Positions 1 to 6,553 of a DNA stretch of 16,734 nt are shown one piece after another. Position 1 is the first letter of the stretch; each line of letters begins with the position of its first letter. The DNA lies in contig CAZVNL010000044.1 in NCBI GenBank assembly GCA_964628055.1, positions 1 to 16,734 on the forward strand, in the 5' to 3' direction. A program made the position numbers and the translations under genes. The DNA comes from CAZBEL01 sp964628055. GTDB taxonomy: Bacteria; Fidelibacterota; Marinisomatia; Marinisomatales; TCS56. The notes below the pieces were generated by a model, which saw nothing but the letters and a program-made list of their open reading frames with translations, was not told the DNA's origin and did no database searches.

Positions 1-57
1 GACCAGCAACAAGTGACAAGTGACTTTCAGACTTTTCGACTTTTTACCTCTGAAAGG
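1..57. repeat. Degenerate GAC-based short tandem repeat at window edge
   Basis: The first bases contain ACAAGTG twice in tandem (9-15 and 16-22), followed by GACTTTCA, GACTTTTC and GACTTTTT. This makes five consecutive units that begin with GAC and are 7-8 bases long. The stretch is strand-asymmetric and contains no open reading frame. Positions 30-42, read on the minus strand, are AAGTCGAAAAGTC; the same 13 bases occur on the plus strand at 16613-16625. It looks like non-coding spacer repeat. Its full extent cannot be judged because the window begins inside it. Confidence 0.55.
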
Positions 58-133
58 TTTCTTTTCTCATATACTTATTGACCATGAAGAATTAAATTTC
101 CCCTGAAAGTGTCCCTAACAATTCTAAAATACC

Positions 134-805
134 ATGTGTGGACGATTTACCATTCATAGCCGCCCAGAGGAGGTTGAATCCCGTTTTCATGTTACCATAG
201 ACCGGGATCGTTATGAGCCTACCTACAATGCTGCTCCGGGGAAGGTTTTACCGGTTATTACCAACCTGGAACCTAAACGACTCTCCTTTTTTAAATGGGG
301 TTTGGTACCCTACTGGGCTGCTGATCCAAAGGTGGGTAACCGCCTCATTAATGCACGCGCCGAAACCCTCCTGGACAAACCTTCGTTCCGATCAGCCGTT
401 AAGCAACGGCGATGTCTGATTCCCGTGAACGGTTTTTATGAGTGGCGACGTAAAGGAACTGGAAAACAACCTTACTACATCACTTTAGATAATAGGAAAC
501 TCTTTGTCCTGGCAGGTTTGTGGGAAGTGTGGCAGGACTCATCTGGTAAGATACTAAAAACTTTCGCCATCATTACCGTTCCACCAAATAAGTTTATGCA
601 AACGATTCACAATCGTATGCCAGCGATTTTGGCTCTCGACAATGAACGTCTCTGGCTACAGGAAACCTTTAACAAAGATCTGCTAACGTTATTACAACCA
701 TATTCCCACACGCCTCTCACGGCTCATCCCGTCTCCCAGCGGGTTAATACACCATCTCAGGACGACCATGATCTCATTCAGCCCCTGAAAACAGGATTAT
801 TTTAA
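134..805 (+). CDS. SRAP (SOS response-associated peptidase / YedK-HMCES) family protein
   Basis: The family protects abasic sites in single-stranded DNA by forming a stable thiazolidine crosslink through its second residue. It belongs to the YedK/HMCES group. The 223-residue length is normal for the family. The hallmark start MCGRF is present, so Cys2 becomes N-terminal after Met removal. Other conserved elements are Asn32 in YNAAPG, NARAE at 73-77, GFYEW with Glu103, and HNRMP with His159, which are the expected active-site positions. The ATG at 134 is fixed by the need for Cys2. No Shine-Dalgarno site is visible; the leader is AT-rich. It is the first gene of a two-gene unit: its TAA stop shares one base with the ATG of the next gene. 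Function is well supported by family knowledge. A role in SOS control is not visible here, because no LexA-like operator was recognised. Confidence 0.95.
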   Translation: MCGRFTIHSRPEEVESRFHVTIDRDRYEPTYNAAPGKVLPVITNLEPKRLSFFKWGLVPYWAADPKVGNRLINARAETLLDKPSFRSAVKQRRCLIPVNGFYEWRRKGTGKQPYYITLDNRKLFVLAGLWEVWQDSSGKILKTFAIITVPPNKFMQTIHNRMPAILALDNERLWLQETFNKDLLTLLQPYSHTPLTAHPVSQRVNTPSQDDHDLIQPLKTGLF

Positions 806-1338
806 TGGAACGAACCTGGTACTTGTTATTATTATCAACCTGTTTCTGGGCCTTAAGCTGTCAACCTACCTTAAAACCAATGAATCCCGAACCTCAACCC
901 CGCATTTTATCGGGTCTTGGTGATCGTGCAACCTTCCAACAGGACAAAGCGTTTAGCTGGTTTAAGCAAAATTATAAGGCCTACGAGGTAAATCGCGAAC
1001 TCTTACCCCGTACCGGTACGTTGTTTGATGGCCTGACTTTCACGATTGTTATGGGTACCTGGTGTCCTGACAGCCGTCGAGAGGTACCCTGTTTTTATAA
1101 AATTTTAGACGCGTTAGGTATTACTGACGACCAAGTTACCCTCGTCAATGTGGATCGCTCAAAACAAACTCCAGAAGGGGACGAAGCCGGGTTGGACATT
1201 CAACGTGTTCCCACCTTCATTATTTATCGGAATGCTCGTGAGATTGGCAGGATTGTGGAATCGCCCCAGACGACGTTAGAGGGTGATCTTGTGCTTATCT
1301 TAAAAGGACAGGCGCCTATTCCCCGTTATCAAGATTAA
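805..1338 (+). CDS. Thioredoxin-fold lipoprotein with a single active-site cysteine (WCPDSR)
   Basis: A 177-residue exported protein. The N-terminus has a hydrophobic segment ending in a lipobox (ALSC, Cys19), so it is probably a lipid-anchored periplasmic protein. The thioredoxin-like part spans about residues 75-165: a beta strand leading to MGTWCPDSRREVPCFYKIL (from residue 83), then VTLVNVD and VPTFIIYR with the cis-proline at Pro136. The usual CXXC is replaced by C87-P-D-S-R91. A second cysteine, C96, lies nine residues after C87 at the expected helix position. Related WC-D-S-REVP proteins occur in Bacteroidota-like bacteria, where the function is not settled. Options are a thiol isomerase/reductase with one active cysteine, or a non-catalytic binding protein. 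The start overlaps the preceding stop (TAATG) with AGGA upstream, indicating translational coupling to the SRAP gene. The 3' end is 12 bp from the convergent TerB-like gene. Confidence 0.8.
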   Translation: MERTWYLLLLSTCFWALSCQPTLKPMNPEPQPRILSGLGDRATFQQDKAFSWFKQNYKAYEVNRELLPRTGTLFDGLTFTIVMGTWCPDSRREVPCFYKILDALGITDDQVTLVNVDRSKQTPEGDEAGLDIQRVPTFIIYRNAREIGRIVESPQTTLEGDLVLILKGQAPIPRYQD

Positions 1339-1350
1339 CTGTTAGATAAT

Positions 1351-1776
1351 TTATTCACCCTCCGATAGATCGATGGTAACCTCTAAGGTTTCGGCGATCT
1401 TGTCTAAAAGACTCGTCTCCGAAGAAAGGATCATCCCATCTGCCGCTATTAATTGGATCATGTGGGGGACTAACGTCTGTTCAATTTCTTCCGGGGACAG
1501 CATCTGTTTTAATTGCTGGCACAGGGCAATGGCATAATTTTCCCGTTCCCAGGCATTCAGGGGTAAAATCTTTTGGGTGGCTTCCTGGAATACTTTAGTG
1601 GCATGCCCGTAATTATGTTCGGGAAAAAGGGCCGAAAGCGCTTCCGCCCAAACTTCCCGTTCCTCAAAGTCCATCTGGTTGTCGGCCAGTTGAATACAGG
1701 TAAAGAGATGGGTGACCAACTCCAGCGGTGAATAGTTTTCCCACGCAGCTTCCGGGGAGGTAGGTAGCTCCGTCAT
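1351..1776 (-). CDS. TerB-like (tellurite-resistance TerB fold) protein
   Basis: A 141-residue, acidic, soluble helical protein with no signal peptide. It resembles the TerB/DjlA-N-terminal alpha-helical fold. An acidic segment LADNQMDFEEREVW (about 30-43) in the first half is matched by IAADGMILSSETSLLDKIAETL (starting at 113) in the second half, like the paired helix-loop motifs of TerB with conserved acidic residues. Metal binding has been proposed for such motifs. No other ter genes are nearby, so a link to tellurite resistance is not implied. More likely it is a generic TerB-domain protein of unknown role. The ATG is preceded on its strand by GAAAGGA at good spacing, which supports this start. 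It is transcribed divergently from the YkvA-like gene across a repeat-rich intergenic region. Confidence 0.7.
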   Translation of the reverse strand: MTELPTSPEAAWENYSPLELVTHLFTCIQLADNQMDFEEREVWAEALSALFPEHNYGHATKVFQEATQKILPLNAWERENYAIALCQQLKQMLSPEEIEQTLVPHMIQLIAADGMILSSETSLLDKIAETLEVTIDLSEGE

Positions 1777-1919
1777 ATTCGATCCTTTCTAAAAGGTTAA
1801 CCGTAAAAAGTGTGCGGTGAAAGGAAGTGATTTAGGCTCATTAAAAGATTTTCGAAATCTTAAAAAGTGCCCATGTTTTTATCTAACCTTTCACCTAAGT
1901 GGTGTTAAATTAAATTACA
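1777..1919. promoter_or_regulatory. Divergent intergenic region with nested inverted and direct repeats
   Basis: This 143-bp gap between two divergent genes must hold both promoters. It is unusually structured. GGTGAAAGG at 1816-1824 is inverted as CCTTTCACC at 1887-1895. AAAGGTTA at 1792-1799 is inverted as TAACCTTT at 1884-1891. TAAAAAGTG occurs twice in direct orientation (1804-1812 and 1861-1869). Between the arms lies a tight hairpin, AAGATTT-TCG-AAATCTT (1845-1861). No canonical -35/-10 pair is clear. A regulator-binding array or a leader structure for the plus-strand gene are both possible; this is inference. Confidence 0.45.
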
Positions 1920-2306
1920 ATGAGTGAATTAAACAAAATCCAATTGACCGCCGAGGATCAAGCTCGCTACCGGGAGCAGATTAAAAAAATCGACCTGAAT
2001 CTCCTCTCCAAGATTACCGAGGCGGTGCCGGCCAAGATAAAGCGCGTGCTGGAAACGCAATCCCTTAACGAAATCCAGGTACGTTTGTTGAACGATACTG
2101 CCCAGTTGTATACGGTCCTAACCTCTACCCCGGATTTGGAAGAGGATGTAAAACGGGAGATTCTCTTCGCCTTGCAGTATTTTGTAGAACAGGAAGATGA
2201 GATTCCGGATGATATTCCAGGGATTGGCTTTTTAGACGACTACCTGGTGGTCCAGTGGGTCGTCGAAGAAATCAAGGAGAAATACTCCCACTATTTTCCA
2301 GCCTGA
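1920..2306 (+). CDS. YkvA/DUF1232-like small protein
   Basis: A 128-residue, acidic protein with no signal peptide. The C-terminal half carries DDIPGIGFLDDYLVVQWVV (from residue 97), which matches the DUF1232 (YkvA) signature of a PD-IP-hG-hDD type motif followed by a hydrophobic helix. The N-terminal half (residues 10-90) is predicted helical and charged. The molecular role of DUF1232 is unknown; the family is membrane-associated in some bacteria. The start is the ATG at 1920, preceded by an AT-rich stretch (TTAAATTAAATTACA) without a Shine-Dalgarno site. The gene ends exactly where the convergent zinc-ribbon gene ends, with the two stop codons back to back. The TerB-like gene is divergent and may share regulation. 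Confidence 0.65.
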   Translation: MSELNKIQLTAEDQARYREQIKKIDLNLLSKITEAVPAKIKRVLETQSLNEIQVRLLNDTAQLYTVLTSTPDLEEDVKREILFALQYFVEQEDEIPDDIPGIGFLDDYLVVQWVVEEIKEKYSHYFPA

Positions 2307-2316
2307 TCAGGCTTTT
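2300..2316 (+). terminator. Palindrome shared by two convergent stop codons, likely a terminator
   Basis: AGCCTGATCAGGCT (2300-2313) is a perfect 14-bp palindrome centred exactly between the two genes. It can form a 5-bp stem with a GATC loop. On the plus strand it runs directly into TTTT (2313-2316), so it may act as a short intrinsic terminator for the YkvA-like gene. Read on the minus strand the T run is missing (GGAAAAT follows), so termination there is less obvious. TGA at 2304-2306 and its mirror at 2307-2309 both lie within it. Confidence 0.5.
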
Positions 2317-2513
2317 GGGGCGTTCAGGTCTTCCTCTGAAAATTGCCACTGGCATTCCGGGCACCACCACGGCTTCCCGAAATAGGTCGGTTTAGCTTCC
2401 ATTAACTGCAAGCCTGTTCCGCATCGGGGGCAGTCCCGTTGGGTTCCTTCCAGCGGCCATTCATACTCCGGACTAAATTTTATTTTTGGTTCGGGTGTTC
2501 GATGATCATCCAT
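2307..2513 (-). CDS. Small zinc-ribbon protein
   Basis: A 68-residue protein with two CXXC knuckles, C28-P-R-C31 and C51-P-E-C54, separated by 19 residues. This is a classic treble-clef or zinc-ribbon arrangement. The residues between and after the knuckles (GKPWWCPECQWQF) are aromatic-rich, and the N-terminus is charged and probably flexible. There are no membrane segments. It probably binds one zinc ion; whether it contacts protein, RNA or DNA cannot be told from sequence. The ATG at 2513 has no visible Shine-Dalgarno site. It lies 55 bp downstream of the PEGA-like gene on the same strand and could be cotranscribed with it. The cysteine pattern makes a real gene likely despite the small size. 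Confidence 0.75.
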   Translation of the reverse strand: MDDHRTPEPKIKFSPEYEWPLEGTQRDCPRCGTGLQLMEAKPTYFGKPWWCPECQWQFSEEDLNAPKA

Positions 2514-2568
2514 GGTGGTAAAATTTACGGTTGAAATAGTAATCAGAGACAGAACAGAATGAAGCTTT

Positions 2569-3021
2569 TTACGTGATCTGCCAGAGGATTAGTAACACAA
2601 TCCCCATCATCATAAACCCAATATAGGTGGAGATGGTGTTTTCTAGCTGCAAGGCTTGGATGCGCTCAACCTGGGATTGGTAATACAGGGTTACGCGGAC
2701 GGTATCGTTTGGAGGGACATACACTCGTTTAATTGCATCGCCCAAGTCCGTTTTCAGCTTGGGGATGTTCACCTGGGGGGGCAAGTAGCTTACGTCATGA
2801 AACCCTGGAAGGAGGGGAATAGGGGCGGTAAGGGGCGCCGTTCCTACCAGGACATTATCTACAAAGAGGGGTACGCCCATGCTGTCCGCTTGAAGTACCA
2901 GATAGCCAACGGCTAATGCCGGAATAGAATCCGAGTCCGTTGTCTGGGGCGTAACCCACGATGATATCAGTAGGAATACGATCAGGAACAGAGACTTTCG
3001 CATGGGCCAAATTATTGGCAT
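2569..3021 (-). CDS. PEGA-like exported protein with C-terminal membrane anchor
   Basis: A protein of 150 residues, or 144 if translation starts at the internal ATG at 3003 (MRKSLFL...), which would give a more typical signal-peptide start. A hydrophobic signal segment (about 9-24) is followed by a beta-rich stretch at about 38-85 with the PEGA pattern: YLVLQADSMGVPLFVDNVLVG, then APLTAPIPLLPGFHDVSYLP, which fits the form 'V.VDG..VG.TPL...L.PG.H.V'. The C-terminus (about 130-148) is a second hydrophobic helix, so the domain should face the periplasm with the protein tethered at the C-terminal end. PEGA domains are surface or periplasmic modules of unclear function. The ATG at 3021 has only a weak GAAG upstream. 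It is divergent from the TPR-lipoprotein operon and upstream of the zinc-ribbon gene. Confidence 0.65.
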   Translation of the reverse strand: MPIIWPMRKSLFLIVFLLISSWVTPQTTDSDSIPALAVGYLVLQADSMGVPLFVDNVLVGTAPLTAPIPLLPGFHDVSYLPPQVNIPKLKTDLGDAIKRVYVPPNDTVRVTLYYQSQVERIQALQLENTISTYIGFMMMGIVLLILWQIT

Positions 3022-3089
3022 AATCTTCGCATATCAACTGGTTAATTAATTGGAATTACCGGAAGATGGGGAGAAGTTTGTACCCTTAA

Positions 3090-4859
3090 ATGCGGCGGAA
3101 AACCCACCGAAAACTAATTACTGTAACGGGAGTAGCGATCCTGGCCTTCCTCTTTTCCGATTGTGCTTATTTCAATACCTTCTATAACGCCCAACAATAT
3201 TTCGAACAGGCCGAAAAGTTGCGGTTGGAGAGCGTGGGGGAAAAACCTCCCCCCAAGGCAGTGGATGCCTATGCCAAGGTCATCGAGAAATGTAAAAAAA
3301 TACTGGAGAAATACCCGAATAGTAAATACTCTGCCGCAGTCCTGCTCCTCATGGGAAAGGCCCGTTTCTATCGACGGGAGTATCGGCTGGCGGAGACCGT
3401 GTTTCGTCAGTACCAGGAAACCTACCCCGAAGAAATCTCTTACGAGGTGGATTACTGGTTGGCCTTGTGTAAATGGAAGTTGGGGAAACCCCAACCCGCC
3501 CTCGTAGATTTAACTACACTATCTAAACAAGATTTACCCGCAGCTTTGCGGGCTACTATCTATCAGTCTATCGCCGAGATCCAATTAGAGAGGGGTTTGA
3601 CTAACGACGCCCTTACCAATCTCGACGCCTCGGCAGCCATCACCCACTCACGGGAACAGCGTAGTCAAATCTATTACCGGATGGCCCAGTTAGCTTTTGA
3701 CCAGAAGAATTATGACCTAGCGATCAAGACGTATGGCTATCTGATTAAAAACTCCACGTCCAAGAAGCGTATCGAGGAGGCCAATCTGCAAATTGTTCGC
3801 TTGCACCGTTTAAAAGGGGACTGGAAAACAGCCGCCAAAAAGATTCGGGCCATGTTGCAAGACGAGACGTATTCCAATATCTATGGTAGCTTAGAGATTG
3901 AGTTGGTAAAATTGTACCAGGTCCAGGGTAAAATTGACGAAGCCCTCACGCGCCTGGAATCCATTACCCAGGATTATCCCCGGACGGAAATTTCCGCTGA
4001 AGCCTACTATTTAAGGGGTGAAATCACTTTAAGTGAGAAATGGGATTTGGATCAGGCCTTGAAGTACTTCCGGGAGGTACTACGTGAATCGCGGCGTTCA
4101 CTTTATAAAGATGCTGCCAACCGTCGTATCAAGGTAATTGAAGCTTACCAAAAAGCCCAGCAAGAATTACGGATTACCCGGGAGATGTTACTATCGGTGG
4201 CCGCGCCTCCCGACACCAGCGGGAACGATACCGTAAATACGGAGTCAACCGTTGACACCCTTCAGTTTAGGACTACGGTGGCCAAAAACCTCTATCAGTT
4301 AGGGGAGTTGGAAGCGTTTCATTTCAACCGACCGGATACCGCCCAACACTATTTTCGAGAAATCATAGACCGTTTTCCTGAAAGTGATCTCCGACCTAAA
4401 GCCATGTTCACCTATGCCTACCTTAAAGAACTGGGTGGCGATACCCTTACGGCCACTCAAATACGTACCCAAATCCTGGAGCTATATCCCCGCAGTGAGA
4501 TGGCTGACTATATTCGTACTTCCCTCGGATTGCGTTTACCCCAGGGCTCCCTTCAAGAAAAGTTTCGTCAGAACGAGGTCTTGTTTACCGTACAACCCCA
4601 GAAGGCCCTGGCGGGGATGAAACGCATATTGCAATTAGATGCCCAGGGTGAGGTTGCGGCCCAAGCGGCCTTGTTCCTGGCGCGCCATTATGATGTTGAT
4701 TTTTATCAAGCCGATAGTGCTTTAAAATATTACCGTTGGCTCCAGGAGTATCAACCGGAGAGTGAACAGGCGCTTTTCTCCGCGCCCCGCCTTCAATTGC
4801 TGACTACAATTTTAACTCCGGCGACCTCCGATACTACCGCGGAAGAGTATGGTAATTGA
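3090..4859 (+). CDS. TPR-repeat lipoprotein of the YFNTFYNA type
   Basis: A 589-residue exported protein built mainly from tetratricopeptide-like helical pairs. The N-terminus is basic, then hydrophobic, and ends at Cys25 (FSDC); this is probably a lipobox, although Asp at -1 is unusual. The mature start AYFNTFYNAQQYFEQA (26-41) is a recurrent signature of large TPR lipoproteins in FCB-type bacteria. TPR-like units are visible around 56-112, 180-350 and 395-480, for example YDLAIKTYGYLIK, IDEALTRLESITQDYP and TAQHYFREIIDRFPES. The architecture recalls BamD/YbgF-like scaffolds, but a defined partner cannot be named. It is probably anchored in the outer membrane facing the periplasm. It is the first gene of a five-gene run and its last 11 bp overlap pyrK, which suggests translational coupling. 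Confidence 0.85.
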   Translation: MRRKTHRKLITVTGVAILAFLFSDCAYFNTFYNAQQYFEQAEKLRLESVGEKPPPKAVDAYAKVIEKCKKILEKYPNSKYSAAVLLLMGKARFYRREYRLAETVFRQYQETYPEEISYEVDYWLALCKWKLGKPQPALVDLTTLSKQDLPAALRATIYQSIAEIQLERGLTNDALTNLDASAAITHSREQRSQIYYRMAQLAFDQKNYDLAIKTYGYLIKNSTSKKRIEEANLQIVRLHRLKGDWKTAAKKIRAMLQDETYSNIYGSLEIELVKLYQVQGKIDEALTRLESITQDYPRTEISAEAYYLRGEITLSEKWDLDQALKYFREVLRESRRSLYKDAANRRIKVIEAYQKAQQELRITREMLLSVAAPPDTSGNDTVNTESTVDTLQFRTTVAKNLYQLGELEAFHFNRPDTAQHYFREIIDRFPESDLRPKAMFTYAYLKELGGDTLTATQIRTQILELYPRSEMADYIRTSLGLRLPQGSLQEKFRQNEVLFTVQPQKALAGMKRILQLDAQGEVAAQAALFLARHYDVDFYQADSALKYYRWLQEYQPESEQALFSAPRLQLLTTILTPATSDTTAEEYGN

Positions 4860-5640
4860 ACAGACCCGCGTCCTGGACAACAAACAAGTGGCCCAGAGGC
4901 TTTATTCCTTACAGCTTTTAGCACCACGAATCACCTCCCAATACCAGGGGCCGGGTCAGTTTGTCAGTTTAACCATCGGTGCCGGGTGGGAACATCCGCT
5001 CCGTCGCCCTATGAGCATTGCCAGCGTGGAAGGGGAGACCCTTACCCTTTTGTACAAACCCGTGGGTGTTGTGACCAATAGGTTAACTACTTTACACACC
5101 TCGCAACTGCTTAATCTCCTCGGTCCCCGGGGCAACACGTTTACTCTTGGGCGGGATGATGACTATCCCCTTTTAGTGGGAGGTGGCACGGGCCTGGCGC
5201 CTATTCTCAATCTACACTCCTTGCTAAAGAGGCATGGGCGGGAATATACTGTGATCTTAGGTGCCCGTACGGCAAAAGAACACTTCCTCACACACCAACC
5301 CCAAAATCATGTTTTTCTCACGACGGATGACGGTAGCCTGGGAAACCCCGGTACCGTTATTCCTACCCTGAGAGAAGAATTACAAGGCCATCCCCGGGCG
5401 TGCGTATATGCTTGCGGTCCCGTGCCCATGTTAGCTGCCGTGCAGACGATTGCTGAAAAGGCGGGTATTCCCACGCAAGTTTCAGTAGAAAGTTACCTGG
5501 CCTGTAGCATGGGGTTATGCCAGAGTTGCGTCATTAGACGAAAGGTGGCTAATCCCCAAGAACATAGTTATCACCAGCGCTATTCCCTGGTATGCGAAGA
5601 CGGTCCCGTTTATCGTAGCGAGGAGGTGATCTTTGATTGA
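4849..5640 (+). CDS. pyrK: Dihydroorotate dehydrogenase B, electron-transfer subunit
   Basis: PyrK passes electrons from dihydroorotate oxidation (PyrD FMN) through its 2Fe-2S cluster and FAD to NAD+, in pyrimidine synthesis in the cytoplasm. At 263 residues it is the normal length. It shows the ferredoxin-reductase-like fold: RRPMSI at 52-57 for FAD binding, GGGTGLAPIL at 111-120 for the nucleotide, and CGP at 189-191. The cluster ligands are C219, C224 and C227 (CSMGLCQSC), with the fourth at C249. All are present, so the subunit should be functional. The ATG at 4849 lies inside the end of the TPR gene (11-bp overlap) with GGAAG just upstream. The last 8 bp overlap pyrD. The pairing confirms the class 1B enzyme rather than the quinone-linked class 2 form. 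Confidence 0.95.
   Translation: MVIEQTRVLDNKQVAQRLYSLQLLAPRITSQYQGPGQFVSLTIGAGWEHPLRRPMSIASVEGETLTLLYKPVGVVTNRLTTLHTSQLLNLLGPRGNTFTLGRDDDYPLLVGGGTGLAPILNLHSLLKRHGREYTVILGARTAKEHFLTHQPQNHVFLTTDDGSLGNPGTVIPTLREELQGHPRACVYACGPVPMLAAVQTIAEKAGIPTQVSVESYLACSMGLCQSCVIRRKVANPQEHSYHQRYSLVCEDGPVYRSEEVIFD
5621..5631 (+). promoter_or_regulatory. Strong Shine-Dalgarno site for the pyrD TTG start
   Basis: AGGAGGTGATC is a near-perfect complement of the 16S rRNA 3' end. Its AGGAGG core ends 6 bases before the TTG at 5633. It lies inside the end of pyrK. It decides the pyrD start at a rare TTG codon in place of any later ATG. It also shows that this organism uses the Shine-Dalgarno mechanism for genes inside operons. 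Confidence 0.85.
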
Positions 5641-6553
5641 TCTCAGTATCCGTTTAAGTACAGTTACCTTTCTTAACCCGGTCTTTACTGCTTCCGGGAC
5701 GTTTGGCTACGGCCTGGACCTACCCGAATGGGTGGACCTGCATCACTTAGGTGCGATCATCACCAAGTCCATTACCCTCCATCCCCGGGAGGGAAATCCT
5801 CCCCCCCGTGTCGTAGAGACGCCCGCGGGAATAATCAATTCCATCGGCCTGGCCAACGTGGGCGTGGAACACTTTGTACAGGAAATACTACCCCAGTATG
5901 AATCCTTTCCCTGTCCGGTCATTGTCAACATTGCCGGTTCTACGCAGGAAGAATACGAACAGGTTTTGAAACGCATAGAGTCGGTTTCTTCCCCGATTGT
6001 GGGGTACGAAGTGAATGTTTCTTGTCCCAATGTAAAGGCCGGGGGTATGGCGTTTGGCGTACGGGCGGAGTTGACTGCGCAACTGACAACCCGGTTGCGA
6101 GTCCTTACCGACCGCCTGTTGATTGTCAAGCTCAGTCCCAATGTCACCGACATTACCTTAATCGGTAAAGCGGCCCAGGAGAGTGGTGCTGACGTCCTTT
6201 CGGCTATTAACACGGTTGTGGGAATGGCTATTGACCCGTATACCAAAGAGAGTCAAATTTACACCACTTATGGTGGTCTCTCCGGGCCAGCGATTAAACC
6301 CATCGGTATCGCCTGCGTGCATAAATTGGCCCAGGCGGTGGCCATTCCGATTATTGGTATCGGTGGCGTTTGCACTGTCCGGGATGTTGTGGAGTACCTC
6401 TTAGCCGGAGCTTCGGCTGTCCAGGTAGGAACGGCCCATTTCCGAGACCCGGGAATTAGTGTGGAATTAGTGAAAAACTTGGAACACTATTGCAAGGAAC
6501 AAAACCTGCTCCGTCTGAAAGACCTCATCGGGAAAGTGAACACCTTTTCATGA
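5633..6553 (+). CDS. pyrD: Dihydroorotate dehydrogenase B, catalytic subunit
   Basis: The FMN-containing TIM-barrel subunit that oxidises dihydroorotate to orotate, the fourth step of pyrimidine synthesis. The 306-residue length is typical of class 1. Conserved features are GTFGYG at 22-27, the K45 region (ITKSIT), NVSCPN at 128-133 with catalytic Cys131 (class 1 use of Cys), VKLSPN at 165-170, AINT at 191-194, GGLSGPAIKP at 214-223 and IGIGGV at 241-246, the phosphate/FMN loops. Cysteine at the base position, the DHOD-B style and the adjoining pyrK all indicate the NAD-linked heterotetramer. Translation starts at TTG behind a strong Shine-Dalgarno site and overlaps pyrK by 8 bp. Its stop overlaps the next ATG (ATGA), coupling it to the RlpA-like gene. 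Confidence 0.97.
   Translation: MIDLSIRLSTVTFLNPVFTASGTFGYGLDLPEWVDLHHLGAIITKSITLHPREGNPPPRVVETPAGIINSIGLANVGVEHFVQEILPQYESFPCPVIVNIAGSTQEEYEQVLKRIESVSSPIVGYEVNVSCPNVKAGGMAFGVRAELTAQLTTRLRVLTDRLLIVKLSPNVTDITLIGKAAQESGADVLSAINTVVGMAIDPYTKESQIYTTYGGLSGPAIKPIGIACVHKLAQAVAIPIIGIGGVCTVRDVVEYLLAGASAVQVGTAHFRDPGISVELVKNLEHYCKEQNLLRLKDLIGKVNTFS

Noticed and set aside
1326..1350. Possible terminator between convergent genes (TTATC...GATAA)
   Set aside because: The stem is only 5 A/T-rich pairs with a 14-base loop and no useful T run.
1351..1776. Tellurite-resistance operon
   Set aside because: Only one TerB-fold gene is present, with no TerC, TerD or TerZ partners, so a tellurite role is not supported.
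5743..6246. 167-residue open frame antisense to pyrD
   Set aside because: It mirrors a strongly conserved gene and has no recognisable domain or Shine-Dalgarno site; an open antisense frame here is explained by pyrD codon use.
6490..6549. Twenty-residue N-terminal extension of the RlpA-like protein
   Set aside because: It overlaps pyrD, lacks signal-peptide character and would place the lipoprotein signal internally; the ATG at 6550 gives a perfect signal and lipobox.
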